A stretch of DNA of 64,000 nucleotides from an uncultured Chitinophaga sp. Lineage in GTDB: Bacteria; Bacteroidota; Bacteroidia; Cytophagales; Cyclobacteriaceae. The notes below the pieces were generated by a model, which did no database searches, was not told the origin of the DNA, and worked only from the letters and a program-made list of their open reading frames with translations. The stretch lies in NCBI GenBank assembly GCA_902168205.1, contig CABHOK010000012.1, forward strand, positions 1 to 64,000. Reading direction: 5' to 3'. The translations under genes and the position numbers were made by a program. Below, one piece after another: positions 1-11,113 of the stretch (positions within the stretch are counted from its first letter, which is position 1; each line of letters opens with the position of its first letter).

Positions 1-3000
1 TCACTTTCAAACCACTCGAACGTATACCCTGCTACACTGCCTATCGATACTCCATCAACTTCAATGTCTGTTACCTGTGCTGAACCATCCGCTGGATTAC
101 AATCAGCCTGGTGCGTCAGTGTTATAGACGCCTGCTCGATAGCGATTACCGGAAGATCATCCGTTACGGTGAAGGTCGCAGTTGATAAACAGCTGTTGCC
201 CGGAGATACATTATCCGTTACACGTACAGTATATGTACCGGCAGGTAACTGAGAAGCTGTCTCTCCGTTGGCTCCGCCCACTACACCTACCGTTGTGCCA
301 AGTGCTGTCGTTGTTGTATTGCCTTCGAACCATTCGATCGTGAAGTCGGCTACAGGAGCACCTCCGTTGATCTGAACCGTGATCGTTCCGTTCGGTGTAG
401 CACCAACGCAGTTGGTGTTGCTCGTAATAGTCTCAGAAATTGCCGGAGGAATTGAATTATCATCCACCGTAAACTGAACCAGCGGAGAAGCACAATTTGA
501 AGTTGTGTTTGTTGCCTTAACAAAATAGTTATCAGCCGCGAGCAAAGCTCCTACTGTCGCAGTAGTTCCGCCTGAAGGAATGGCAGTTACGCCATCGTTC
601 ATAAACCATTCAAATGTATAGCCTGTTGTTCCACCTGATGAAGCGCCATCGATGAGTACATCGGTAACATTCGCAGAACCATTCACAGGATTACAATCTG
701 TCTGATCCGTTACAACAAGATTTGCTGTAGGAATAGATATAGCATACGGATCATCGTTAATCGCGAAGGTTGCTGTTGCTTTACAACTGTTGGTTGTATT
801 GGTTACCTGAACAGTATAGAATCCACCGAAGATGTCAATCGCTGTGTGCCCTGGTGCTTGAACATTGGCAACCGGTAAAGCAGGATCCGTTATAAATTTA
901 CCATCATGCCATGCATAGGTATATCCTGCTGCCGGTGTTGCAGTTCCATCTACCGTTAGCGCAATTGAACCTGTTCCTTCGGCAGCACCTGTACAATTCT
1001 TGTTATCGATTAATGCGTTCGCAGTAATAACAGGTTCTACTGTATTATCAACAATCGTGATATCATTTGGAGCAGAAGTACATCCCGGCAAGGCAAGGTT
1101 GGTCTCAACAGCCAGGATAGTATAGTTTCCAGCGGCAAGACCGTTCACCACGGTTGAAGGCTCTGTACCAGGAACAGTCAGTACCAGTGTACCTTTCTGA
1201 TATACCCGTATTGAATACCAGCTCTGATCAACCGTAGGGTTCGCTGTCTTCGTACCAATGCTTGGAGTAATGGTAGCATCAAATGCACCATCAGGCACAG
1301 CACAGTTTGTCTGCGGGAAAGTTAACACGCTCAACAGAGCTGCTTCATCACTATACGGAAGATTGATCACGAGTGAATCGCGGCAACCGGTAGTCAAATC
1401 CACAGCAATTACAGTATGCAGGCCACTCACGATCTGTTCACCCGATGCTGCATTTGAAATACGGTTTGAGTTTACCGGGAAATCAAAACCATTTCCTTCG
1501 AAGGTCATTCCAACGTTCTTGTCACCGAGGTACCACAGGAAGTCAAATCCAGCAACGTTCACAGGAGAAGATGCCGATGCTCCTAACTGTCCTGTTCCTG
1601 CATTACAGATTGCCGGAATAATACGTTCGCCCAGAAGCTGTGTAATCGTAATCGCTGTTGTAGGCGCATTGTCTACATTGAGCGTAAACGGTGCCTGAAC
1701 ATCACAACCCAAAACATTATTCACAGCTGATACAGTATAGATACCTGCACCGACACCGCTTAGAACATTGGTTGTTGTCGCATAATCCGGAGTCGCTTTT
1801 TGTGCATTTCCGTTATACCATGAGAATGTATAGTCACCAACAGCACCTATACTTACACTGGCCGTGATACTTCCGTTAGCCGGAGCACAATTGGTAACAT
1901 CAGCTGAAGTTGCTGTTATAGTCGGAAGTACAATGTTGTTGGTGATGGTTACTTCTACCGTGCCGGCACAACCCGTCACGTTATCAATGGCCTGTACAGT
2001 ATATATACCGGATGCAAGCCCCGCTACCACAGCTGCAGGAGATCCTGCAACTTCATTTATAGCTAATGTATTTTGTCCTTTGAAAATATGGAACACGTGA
2101 TTGGTAGTGAAACCACCTACGTTTGCAGAGATAGAGCCGTTTGATTTCGTAACATCACATGCCGTGTTGCTGGAAGGTGTTGCACTTACAACCGGATCAA
2201 CGGTATTGTCGAGAACAGTAACAGTTGCTTTTGCCGACTGACATTTTGTATCGTTGCTTACAGCAACAACGGTGTAGTCACCCGCGAGTCTTCCGACATA
2301 GGTCACACCCACAAAATTAGCAGCCGCGATGTTTGGCGATGCTACATTTCCATTGAACCAGTAGAATGTATAGTCGGTTGTGTTACCCGCTACATTCGCG
2401 GAAACCTGACCGTTACCTGTGCTACAGATCGTCTGATGTGCATCAACCGCTGCCGTCACAACCGGATTTACCTGGTTATTGGTAATCGTCACTTGTGCAG
2501 TGCTTGAGCAGCCCGTTGTGTTGTCTACTGCTTTCACTGTATAGGTTCCTGCGGCAAGGTCTGTTGCTACTGCCGTGTTACTTTTCACAGATCCGTTAGT
2601 ACCGGCACCAGCATACCACGTAAAGGTATAGCCCGCTGTTACACCGCCAACATTGGCAGAAGCTTCTCCATTCGGATTCGCAAGATCACAACTTGTCTGG
2701 TTAACCGTTGCTGTTGCAATTACAGGATCTACGCTGTTATCGTTAACCGTTACCGTAGCTTTCGCTGATTGACATTTTGTATTATTGTCCACTGCCACAA
2801 CGGTATAGGTACCCGCTGTTCTGCCATTGTAGATTGCGCCCGTATGATCAGGTGTTGCAATATTTGGTGTCGCTATATTTCCATTAAACCAGTAGAAGGT
2901 ATAGTCTGTTGTGTTACCCGCTACATTCGCTGAAACCTGACCGTTACCTGCGCTACAGATGGTTTGATGGGCATCAACCACTGCCGTTACCACAGGGTTC

Positions 3001-6000
3001 ACCAGATTATTGATAATCGTTACCTGTGCTGTGCTTGAACAGCCTGTACCGTTGTTGACTACTTTAACTGTATAAACGCCGGCAGGTTGATCTATTATCG
3101 TAGCGGTATTACCTTTTATCGCTCCGCTGGTACCGCTTCCTGCATACCAGGTAAAGGTATAGCCTGCCGTTACACCGCCCACATTTGCTGATGCTTCTCC
3201 GTTCGGATTTACAGCATCACAGCTTGTCTGGTTAACCGTAGCTGTCGCAATAACCGGATTCACGCTGTTATCATTAACGGTTACCGTAGCTTTTGCTGAT
3301 TGACATTTTGTATTGTTATCTACCGCTACAACGGTATAGGTACCCGCTGTTCTTCCATTGTAGACTGCCCCTGTATGATCAGGCGTTGCAATGTTTGGTG
3401 TTGCTATATTTCCATTGAACCAGTAGAATGTATAGTCGGTCGTGTTACCCGCTACATTCGCTGAAACCTGACCGTTACCTGCGCTACAGATTGTCTGATG
3501 TGCATCAACTGCTGCTGTTACTACAGGATTTACAAGGTTATTGATAATGGTTACTTGTGCTGTGCTTGAACAGCCTGTAGCATTACTAACAACCTTAACA
3601 GTATATGTACCAGCAGCCAGAAGATTGATCGCTGCTCCCGTACCGTTTACAGTTCCACTTGTACCAGCACCTACGTACCAGGTAAAGGTATACCCTGCCG
3701 TTACACCACCTACATTTGCTGACGCTTGTCCATTTGGTGTGTTCGTGTCGCAGCTTGTCTGGTTAACCGTAGCAGTCGCGATAACCGGATTCACACTGTT
3801 ATCATTAACTGTCACCGTAGCTTTCGCGGACTGACATTTTGTATTGTTATCCACCGCTACAACGGTATAGGTACCCGCTGTTCTTCCATTGTAGACTGCC
3901 CCCGTATGATCAGGCGTTGCAATGTTTGGTGTTGCTATATTTCCATTAAACCAGTAGAATGTATAGTCCGTTGTGTTACCCGCTACGTTCGCTGATACCT
4001 GACCGTTACCTGCGCTACAGATTGTCTGATGTGCATCAACTGCTGCTGTTACTACAGGATTTACCAGGTTATTGATAATGGTTACTTGTGCTGTGCTTGA
4101 ACAGCCTGTAGCAGTGCTCACTACTTTTACTGTATAAACACCGGCTGGGAGATCTGTTATCGCAGCCGTAGTGCCTTTTACCGTTCCACTTGTACCGCTA
4201 CCAGCGTACCACGCAAAGGTATAGCCTGCCGTTACGCCCCCTACATTTGCTGACGCTTGTCCATTCGGTGTGTTGGTATCGCAGCTTGTCTGATTTACCG
4301 TAGCAGTCGCGATAACCGGATTTACACTATTATCATTAACCGTTACAGTAGCTCTTGCTGAAGGACATTTCGTATTGTTGCTAACGGCCACAACGGTATA
4401 GGCACCTGCAGTTCTTGCGCCATATACAGCACCGGTATGATCAGGTGCCGCAAGGTTTGGTGTCGCTATATTCCCATTGAACCAGTAGAAGGTATAGTCG
4501 GTTGTGTTACCTCCTACGCTGGCTGAAACCTGACCGTTACCTGCACTACAGATATTCTGATGCGCATCGACAACTGCTGTCACTACCGGGTTCACCAGGT
4601 TGTCAATAATAGTTACCTGTGCAGTGCTTGAACAGCCCGTGGCATTGTTATCTACTTTTACCGTATATACACCTGCTGCAAGGCCCGTTGCCAAAGCCGC
4701 GTTGCCTTTTATAGTTCCGCTTGTACCGGCACCTGCATACCAGGTGAAAGTATACCCAGCCGTTACACCACCTACATTCGCTGACGCCTGTCCATTCGGT
4801 GTGTTTGTATCGCAGCTTGTCTGGTTAACCGTTGCTGTTGCAATTACAGGAGCTACTGTATTATTGTTGACAGTCACAGTAACCTTTGCTGACTGACATT
4901 TCGTGTTGTTATTTACCGCTACAACAGTGTAAGCACCCGCTGTTCTTCCGCTATATACTGCACCTGTAAAATCAGGAGCTGCTATATTCGGTGTTGCTAT
5001 ATTTCCATTGAACCAGTAGAAGGTATAGTCGGTTACGTTACCCGCTACATTAGCTGATACCTGACCGTTACCTGCACTACAGATCGTTTGATGTGCATCA
5101 ACCGCTGCTGTCACTACTGGGTTTACCAGGTTATTGATGATTGTGACCTGTGCCGTGCTTGAACAGCCCGTGGTATTGTTATCTACTTTAACTGTATACG
5201 TGCCGGCAACCAGATTTAATATCTGAGCTGTATTTCCTTTGACTGCTCCGCTTGTACCGCTGCCAACATACCAGGTAAACGTATAACCAGTCGTTGTTCC
5301 GCCTACATTGGCAGAGGCTTGTCCATTGGGTGTGTTTGTATCACAGCTTGTCTGGTTAACGGTGGCTGTTGTAATTACAGGAGCTACACTATTATTATTA
5401 ACCGTTACAGTTGCTTTTGCTGAAGGACATTTTGAATTGTTACTAACGGCCACAACAGTATAAGCACCTGCTGTTCTTCCACTATAGACAGCACCGGTAA
5501 AATCAGGAGCTGCAATATTCGGTGTCGCTATATTTCCATTGAACCAGTAGAAGGTATAGTCGGTTGTGTTACCTCCTACGCTGGCTGAAACCTGACCGTT
5601 ACCTGCGTTACAAACCGTTTGATGTGCATCAACCGCTGCTGTTACAACAGGATTTACAAGGTTGTCTGTAATCGTAACTTGTGCAGTGCCTGAACAGCCT
5701 GTTGTATTGTTATCCACCTTAACGGTATAAACACCGGCCGCAAGACCCGTTGCCAAAGCCGCATTGCCTTTTATAGTTCCGCTTGTACCGGCACCTGCAT
5801 ACCAGGTGAAAGTATACCCAGCCGTTACACCACCTACATTCGCTGATGCCTGTCCATTCGGTGTGTTTGTATCGCAGCTTGTCTGGTTAACCGTTGCTGT
5901 TGTAATTACCGGTGCTACGGTGTTGTTGTTTACAGTTACAGTAACCTTTGCTGACTGACATTTCGTGTTGTTATTTACCGCTACAACGGTGTAAGCACCC

Positions 6001-9000
6001 GCTGTTCTTCCGCTATATACTGCACCTGTAAAATCCGGAGCTGCTATATTCGGTGTCGCTATATTTCCAATGAACCAGTAGAAAGTATAGTCGGTTGTGT
6101 TACCTCCTACGCCGGCTGAAACCTGACCGTTGCCTGCGTTACAAACCGTTTGATGTGCATCAACCGCTGCTGTCACAACTGGATTTACAGGACTATTGGT
6201 AATCGTTACTTGTGCTGTATTCGAACAGCCGGTTGTATTGTTGTCTACTTTAACGGTGTAAGTTCCGGAAGTAAGACCTGTTACCGTTGCTGTGTTTCCT
6301 TTTACTGCTCCACTTGTACCGCTGCCCACATACCAGGTAAAGGTATAGCCAGCCGTTATACCGCCTACATTTGCAGAAGCTTGTCCGTTAGAAGCCAAAC
6401 CATCACAACTTGTCTGATTAACCGTGGATGTTGTGATCACCGGAGCTACTGTATTATTATTAACTGTTACAGTTGCTTTCGCTGAAGGACATTTTGTGCT
6501 GTTGCTAACTGCCACAACGGTATAGGCACCTGCCGTTCTTCCACTATAGACAGCACCTGTAAAATCAGGAGCTGCTATATTGGGTGTCGCTATATTTCCT
6601 ATGAACCAGTAGAAGGTATAGTTGGTCGTATTACCTCCTACACTCGCGGAAACCTGACCATTACCTGCACTACAAATGGTTTGATGTGCATCAACCACTG
6701 CTGTTACGGTTGGTGTAACGAGGTTGTCTACAATAGTAACCTGCGCTGTGTTTGAACAGCCGGTTGTATTGTTATCCACCTTAACGGTGTAAACACCAGC
6801 TGCCAGGTCCGAAGCGATGGCATTGTTGCTCTTTACTGTTCCTCCGGTACCACTACCTGCATACCAGGTAAAGGTATAGCCGGTTGTCACTCCGCTTACA
6901 TTCGCAGAAGCTTGTCCATTCGGAGTATTTATATCACAGCTCGTTTGGTTAACCGTTGCTGTTGTAATTACAGGAGCTACACTATTATTGTTAACCGTTA
7001 CGGTCGCTTTTGGTGATTGACATTTCGTTGTTGTGCTTACTGCTACAACGGTATAGGCACCGGCTGTTCTCCCGCTATATACTGCGCCTGTATAATCAGG
7101 AGCAGCTATATTTGGTGATGCTATATTTCCATTGAACCAGTAGAAGGTATATCCGGTTGTCGTCCCCCCTACATTGGCAGAAACAGTTCCGTTTCCTGCG
7201 CTACAATTTGTCTGGTGAGCATCCACAACGGCTGTTACCGTAGGGTTCACGGGACTATTGACAACTGAAACCTGTGCTGTATTGGCACATCCGGTTGAGG
7301 TGCTCACGGCACGTACAGTATAGGTGCCGGCAGCAAGTCCTGTAATCGTGGCTGTATTTCCTTTTACAGTTCCTCCCGTGCCACTGCCTATATACCAGGT
7401 AAAGGTATAACCCGTAGTTACTCCTCCTATAGTTGCAGAAGCTTGTCCGTTCGGTGTGTTTATATCACAGCTTGTCTGGTTAACGGTTGATGTTGCGATC
7501 GTAGGTAACACGGTATTATTAAGAATCTCCACAACGGCTTTGGCAGATGCACAACGTGTAGTTCTGTCAACCGCCACTACGGTATAATATCCGGCAGTAA
7601 GTCCGGTATAGGTTGCTCCTTTATAATTGGCGGCTGTAGTATCCGGGGTGCCTACATTTCCATTGAACCAGTAGTAACGGAATGGTCCGGCTGAGCCATT
7701 GGCCGATGCCGTGATCGATCCATCCGCAGGGGAACATTTTACCTGGTGACTATTGATGACAGTTGATACAGTCGGATTCGTAATGTTATCAACGATCGTA
7801 ACGGTTTCCGTATCACTACATCCTGCAGCATCCGTAGCCTGCACTGTATATACTCCCGCTGCGAGTCCGGTTACCGTTGCAGCTGTACCAATCTGGTTCG
7901 CTGGTAACGTGTTGTTTCCTTTGAACCACTTCCAGGTATACCCGGCTGTAACACCCGCTATATTTGCCGATGCTGAACCGTTTGGTGCTGTTGATGAACA
8001 TGAAGTTTGCTGTGCAGTAGCCGTTGCTGTTACCGGCTGTATTGATTTTGAATTGATTGTTACCAGAACCGATGGCGACACACATTCCGTAGTGCTATTA
8101 GTTGCCGTCACTAAATATGTTCCGGGATTAAGACTACTATACGTTGGGCCTGTATAATCAGCCGATGGCTTCACGTTTGATCCTATATACCAGTTGAAAA
8201 CATACCCGGTAGTAACACCTCCTACTTTTGCTGATGCACTTCCTGAATTTGCAGGAACGCAATTCGCATCCGTGGTCGTTACGGTAACCGCCGGCTTCAC
8301 AGTCTGATCTGTTACGTGACCGGTTTGTGTCGATTGACATCCGGTAATTTTATCAGTAACCAATACGGAGTATGTTAACCCGTCCAGGTTCGATAACTCA
8401 TGACTAACAGATAATACAGTTCCTGTTAATACGTTTGGACCTGCATACCAGGCATAGGTAAAATTACCAGCCGGTTCGCCTCCGTTAACAACAGCGTGCA
8501 GTTTACCATTGGGGTTTTTACAGTTTGTATAAGCTCTGTCTTCCACAATCGCAACACTGATTGTCTTTGTAGTGACACCAACATTTATACTCTTTGAAGA
8601 CGACCCGCACAGTAAACCTTTGTGAATGGCATAAACGGAATAGGTTCCTTCAGTCAACCCGGAATAGGTAGAACCCACATAATTAGCCGAAGCTATATCG
8701 CCCGTAGTGGTACCGTTGTACCAGTAAAATGTATAGTCAGCTGTTTGCTTTACTCCACTCACCAATCGGTAGGCTTCAACGGCTCCGGAGGGAGCGGTGG
8801 TATTAGCACTACATTTCATGTTATTGGAGATCAGGGCAGTCTCAATGGTAAATGGATTAGGACTTACCGTGGCTGACTTAATGTTGTTCGTATAGTCACA
8901 CTCCGTGAAATTCGTGTTGGGGAATGTGAGTGGTGTTGTACTTCCATTGTCATTCAAGGCAATGAATAGTGTAAAGTTAGCCCCGGTTCCCTGCACGGTT

Positions 9001-10895
9001 AAATTGTTCGCTACGTACGAGTCACCAATAAGCAGGTTGTTCAGGTTAACATATACTGTATTTAATTTGGTAGCCCCGGCGACACGCGGGTCTCCACTAT
9101 AAAATGTAATCGGCAATGAACCTGAAAGCCCCAGGTTACCCGAGTTCTTAATACTAAATGAAATGGTAAAGTCCTTGTCAGGACAGGTGGGTTTGTTGAT
9201 CGTAATGGTTGAGCTTGGATCAAAAACTAAATCCGGTGATGCGTATGTCGGACATCCCTTTGAATCGAGGAAAGGCGATTGGTTAAGGAATGAGTTTAGC
9301 GGGCGGTTGTCGCCCGGATTACAAGGTGACCCGGTAGAGAACACCAGATGATGTTTCTGCTGAACCTGTGGAATCGTAAGGTCATCATTGATGTTTACAT
9401 TAAAGTAACCGTGCTGGTTCCACACTTTACGCGAAGGCACCCACGCTTCGAGACTTGACGAGTACGTACGAATCTGGCCAAACGGTGCACGGGTAAAGTC
9501 ATTAATGTTATCAGTGTTAGAGGTAGCACACGTTACGCAGATCTCAGTCGAACCATCACCATCAACATCAACAACGATCGGGTAATCATTCGCAGTTCTC
9601 GAACGACAGATCGCCTGTGTAAAGATCGCTCCCGTCTTTCCGTTTATAATATAGAGATAGCCTTCATCGCGATATACAATCTCGTTCGACTTATCATTGT
9701 TAAAGTCAAACACGGTTGCACCGGTATATCCCGAAGTACCTTCTGATATAGCGATTGACCACAATAATGTAAAGTCTTCCTTCAAAGCAAATAATCTGCT
9801 TCCGGAAACAAACGTGGTGTTCAGTTTTCCATCGCCATCTATATCTGATATATTCAAACGCCCCGTTCCTTCAGGCCAGTTGTTTGACGTTGCATATCGC
9901 TTATAGGTGTTGTTCTTTACATCCCAGAAGAAAGCGTTTGTTGTTCCGGTCGTTGAACCGGTTGAACCACTGGTGAGTACATCCAGAGAACCATCCTGGT
10001 TATAGTCAGCAACACTGGTTAAACTCGTAATGTAACCGAAACTTGATTTCTTGGGATAATAATTGGCGCCACCGGGAATGCTCTTTACCAAAGTCAAAGA
10101 GCCAGCATCAGTTGTGCGAGCTCCAAGGTTAACGGAATATATAGTACCCCCCAATACAAGTTCCAAGCCCGTACACGAAGCACAGTCTGTTGTACTGAGT
10201 ATATCAACGGCAACGGGCCCTGCATCGATAGTTGTCCAATCGCCACTTCCTTTTAGTAAACGGGTACCGGTTTCAGCATCAAGAATCTCATTGCGATAGT
10301 ATATCTCTGCTTTTCCATCAGATCCGAAATCGGCAAGTCCCATCGTGATGGGCTGTCCGTAAGCTTTTGTACTCCATTGCTTTAATCCTTTACAGTCATA
10401 GGAAGTTATATAGAAATCACTGCCAATCTTTTCTGCTATAAATATGTCGCCACAACCATCGCCTTTAACATCGCCTATTGTATGATCATAGTATTCTGCT
10501 GTTCCGGTAATTGTACCGGTATATTTGATGCTCAGGTTTGTACCATTTAATATGTAGAGCTTTTTGTCTTCCTGGTGAAGCGTTACCATCTCGGGTATAC
10601 CGTCACTGTCCAGATCACCAACCGCCATTCTTCCAGAAGTATACGTAATGCGATTCGGCGATGAAGCCTCGAGCTTCATTCCAAAGTTGAGCGTACCAGT
10701 TGGGGGAACCTGACAGGCCTTATCCTGACCAATATAGAAGTCCTTACAGATCGCGTTCTTGGCACAATCGCCATCGAAGCAATCGATAAATCCATCACCA
10801 TCGTTATCGATGCCGTCTCCGCAGCTAGACTCCTGCGCAAGAGCTGACGTATACAACACCAAGCAAAGTGCTGCCAACAGTAGTTTTCTGATCAT
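1..10895 (-). CDS. Giant secreted SprB-repeat adhesin (3' end beyond window)
   Basis: Starts at ATG 10895 and stays in one frame (checked at several points) to the left edge, giving 3631 codons without a stop. Residues 1-20 are a signal peptide (LLLAALCLVLYTSALA). Residues 25-44 form a cysteine-flanked acidic calcium-binding-type loop (GDGIDNDGDGFIDC). About residues 70-500 are FG-GAP/VCBS-like blades with repeated DxDGD motifs. About 550-680 resemble a CARDB/IgG-like adhesion domain. From about 690 on, cysteine-containing SprB-type modules with the core YTFxWF/Y follow, including the 177-residue array described separately. Below about 2230 the modules are diverged and end in-window with YTFEWF-type repeats. 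SprB-family proteins are T9SS-exported surface adhesins for gliding or attachment; the C-terminal sorting domain would lie outside the window. All plus-strand reading frames here are shadows. Family call is firm, role inferred. Confidence 0.9.
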   Translation of the reverse strand, partial: MIRKLLLAALCLVLYTSALAQESSCGDGIDNDGDGFIDCFDGDCAKNAICKDFYIGQDKACQVPPTGTLNFGMKLEASSPNRITYTSGRMAVGDLDSDGIPEMVTLHQEDKKLYILNGTNLSIKYTGTITGTAEYYDHTIGDVKGDGCGDIFIAEKIGSDFYITSYDCKGLKQWSTKAYGQPITMGLADFGSDGKAEIYYRNEILDAETGTRLLKGSGDWTTIDAGPVAVDILSTTDCASCTGLELVLGGTIYSVNLGARTTDAGSLTLVKSIPGGANYYPKKSSFGYITSLTSVADYNQDGSLDVLTSGSTGSTTGTTNAFFWDVKNNTYKRYATSNNWPEGTGRLNISDIDGDGKLNTTFVSGSRLFALKEDFTLLWSIAISEGTSGYTGATVFDFNNDKSNEIVYRDEGYLYIINGKTGAIFTQAICRSRTANDYPIVVDVDGDGSTEICVTCATSNTDNINDFTRAPFGQIRTYSSSLEAWVPSRKVWNQHGYFNVNINDDLTIPQVQQKHHLVFSTGSPCNPGDNRPLNSFLNQSPFLDSKGCPTYASPDLVFDPSSTITINKPTCPDKDFTISFSIKNSGNLGLSGSLPITFYSGDPRVAGATKLNTVYVNLNNLLIGDSYVANNLTVQGTGANFTLFIALNDNGSTTPLTFPNTNFTECDYTNNIKSATVSPNPFTIETALISNNMKCSANTTAPSGAVEAYRLVSGVKQTADYTFYWYNGTTTGDIASANYVGSTYSGLTEGTYSVYAIHKGLLCGSSSKSINVGVTTKTISVAIVEDRAYTNCKNPNGKLHAVVNGGEPAGNFTYAWYAGPNVLTGTVLSVSHELSNLDGLTYSVLVTDKITGCQSTQTGHVTDQTVKPAVTVTTTDANCVPANSGSASAKVGGVTTGYVFNWYIGSNVKPSADYTGPTYSSLNPGTYLVTATNSTTECVSPSVLVTINSKSIQPVTATATAQQTSCSSTAPNGSASANIAGVTAGYTWKWFKGNNTLPANQIGTAATVTGLAAGVYTVQATDAAGCSDTETVTIVDNITNPTVSTVINSHQVKCSPADGSITASANGSAGPFRYYWFNGNVGTPDTTAANYKGATYTGLTAGYYTVVAVDRTTRCASAKAVVEILNNTVLPTIATSTVNQTSCDINTPNGQASATIGGVTTGYTFTWYIGSGTGGTVKGNTATITGLAAGTYTVRAVSTSTGCANTAQVSVVNSPVNPTVTAVVDAHQTNCSAGNGTVSANVGGTTTGYTFYWFNGNIASPNIAAPDYTGAVYSGRTAGAYTVVAVSTTTKCQSPKATVTVNNNSVAPVITTATVNQTSCDINTPNGQASANVSGVTTGYTFTWYAGSGTGGTVKSNNAIASDLAAGVYTVKVDNNTTGCSNTAQVTIVDNLVTPTVTAVVDAHQTICSAGNGQVSASVGGNTTNYTFYWFIGNIATPNIAAPDFTGAVYSGRTAGAYTVVAVSNSTKCPSAKATVTVNNNTVAPVITTSTVNQTSCDGLASNGQASANVGGITAGYTFTWYVGSGTSGAVKGNTATVTGLTSGTYTVKVDNNTTGCSNTAQVTITNSPVNPVVTAAVDAHQTVCNAGNGQVSAGVGGNTTDYTFYWFIGNIATPNIAAPDFTGAVYSGRTAGAYTVVAVNNNTKCQSAKVTVTVNNNTVAPVITTATVNQTSCDTNTPNGQASANVGGVTAGYTFTWYAGAGTSGTIKGNAALATGLAAGVYTVKVDNNTTGCSGTAQVTITDNLVNPVVTAAVDAHQTVCNAGNGQVSASVGGNTTDYTFYWFNGNIATPNIAAPDFTGAVYSGRTAGAYTVVAVSNNSKCPSAKATVTVNNNSVAPVITTATVNQTSCDTNTPNGQASANVGGTTTGYTFTWYVGSGTSGAVKGNTAQILNLVAGTYTVKVDNNTTGCSSTAQVTIINNLVNPVVTAAVDAHQTICSAGNGQVSANVAGNVTDYTFYWFNGNIATPNIAAPDFTGAVYSGRTAGAYTVVAVNNNTKCQSAKVTVTVNNNTVAPVIATATVNQTSCDTNTPNGQASANVGGVTAGYTFTWYAGAGTSGTIKGNAALATGLAAGVYTVKVDNNATGCSSTAQVTIIDNLVNPVVTAVVDAHQNICSAGNGQVSASVGGNTTDYTFYWFNGNIATPNLAAPDHTGAVYGARTAGAYTVVAVSNNTKCPSARATVTVNDNSVNPVIATATVNQTSCDTNTPNGQASANVGGVTAGYTFAWYAGSGTSGTVKGTTAAITDLPAGVYTVKVVSTATGCSSTAQVTIINNLVNPVVTAAVDAHQTICSAGNGQVSANVAGNTTDYTFYWFNGNIATPNIATPDHTGAVYNGRTAGTYTVVAVDNNTKCQSAKATVTVNDNSVNPVIATATVNQTSCDTNTPNGQASANVGGVTAGYTFTWYVGAGTSGTVNGTGAAINLLAAGTYTVKVVSNATGCSSTAQVTIINNLVNPVVTAAVDAHQTICSAGNGQVSANVAGNTTDYTFYWFNGNIATPNIATPDHTGAVYNGRTAGTYTVVAVDNNTKCQSAKATVTVNDNSVNPVIATATVNQTSCDAVNPNGEASANVGGVTAGYTFTWYAGSGTSGAIKGNTATIIDQPAGVYTVKVVNNGTGCSSTAQVTIINNLVNPVVTAVVDAHQTICSAGNGQVSANVAGNTTDYTFYWFNGNIATPNIATPDHTGAIYNGRTAGTYTVVAVDNNTKCQSAKATVTVNDNSVDPVIATATVNQTSCDLANPNGEASANVGGVTAGYTFTWYAGAGTNGSVKSNTAVATDLAAGTYTVKAVDNTTGCSSTAQVTITNNQVNPVVTAAVDAHQTICSTGNGQVSANVAGNTTDYTFYWFNGNVASPNIAAANFVGVTYVGRLAGDYTVVAVSNDTKCQSAKATVTVLDNTVDPVVSATPSSNTACDVTKSNGSISANVGGFTTNHVFHIFKGQNTLAINEVAGSPAAVVAGLASGIYTVQAIDNVTGCAGTVEVTITNNIVLPTITATSADVTNCAPANGSITASVSIGAVGDYTFSWYNGNAQKATPDYATTTNVLSGVGAGIYTVSAVNNVLGCDVQAPFTLNVDNAPTTAITITQLLGERIIPAICNAGTGQLGASASSPVNVAGFDFLWYLGDKNVGMTFEGNGFDFPVNSNRISNAASGEQIVSGLHTVIAVDLTTGCRDSLVINLPYSDEAALLSVLTFPQTNCAVPDGAFDATITPSIGTKTANPTVDQSWYSIRVYQKGTLVLTVPGTEPSTVVNGLAAGNYTILAVETNLALPGCTSAPNDITIVDNTVEPVITANALIDNKNCTGAAEGTGSIALTVDGTATPAAGYTYAWHDGKFITDPALPVANVQAPGHTAIDIFGGFYTVQVTNTTNSCKATATFAINDDPYAISIPTANLVVTDQTDCNPVNGSANVTDVLIDGASSGGTTGYTFEWFMNDGVTAIPSGGTTATVGALLAADNYFVKATNTTSNCASPLVQFTVDDNSIPPAISETITSNTNCVGATPNGTITVQINGGAPVADFTIEWFEGNTTTTALGTTVGVVGGANGETASQLPAGTYTVRVTDNVSPGNSCLSTATFTVTDDLPVIAIEQASITLTHQADCNPADGSAQVTDIEVDGVSIGSVAGYTFEWFES
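2230..7780 (-). repeat. Tandem array of 531-bp (177-residue) adhesin repeats
   Basis: The tryptophan codon of the module core Y-T-F-Y-W-F lies at 7670, 7139, 6608, 6077, 5546, 5015, 4484, 3953, 3422, 2891 and 2360: ten consecutive intervals of exactly 531 bp, with no insertion or deletion. Each unit is two SprB-like half-modules of about 88 residues: one with core YTFTWY after an N-T-P-N-G-Q-A-S-A-N type segment, the other with core YTFYWF after D-A-H-Q-T-x-C-S-A-G-N-G. Each half has conserved cysteines. Central copies (about 3300-4300) are nearly identical in DNA; the outermost copy at 7670 and the next module at 8192 (522 bp away) are diverged. This pattern fits recent amplification or homogenisation by unequal recombination. 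Confidence 0.93.
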
Positions 10896-11113
10896 AAGCT
10901 CAACTATAGATGTAGATACAACCTGAGGTTAAAAAGTGAGAGGTAATACTTTACCCATGTTATAAATACTGCCAGAAAGGTATTTTCTTTTGGATTCAAA
11001 AAAATTGCAAGATCGATTGCATTCAGAGTCACGTAATAATTGGTATCTAATTATCACTTTTTTACTAAAAAAATAGGCAAGATTTATAATGAAAATTACC
11101 ATACACACAAACC

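Noticed and set aside
2230-7780. Repeats considered as CRISPR or an assembly artefact
   Set aside because: Period 531 bp, in frame, with divergence among copies: protein repeats, not CRISPR. Collapsed or expanded assembly remains possible but the diverged edge copies argue against a pure artefact.
7753-8157. Plus-strand open frame opposite the adhesin
   Set aside because: It is a shadow of repeated adhesin codons; no independent protein features.
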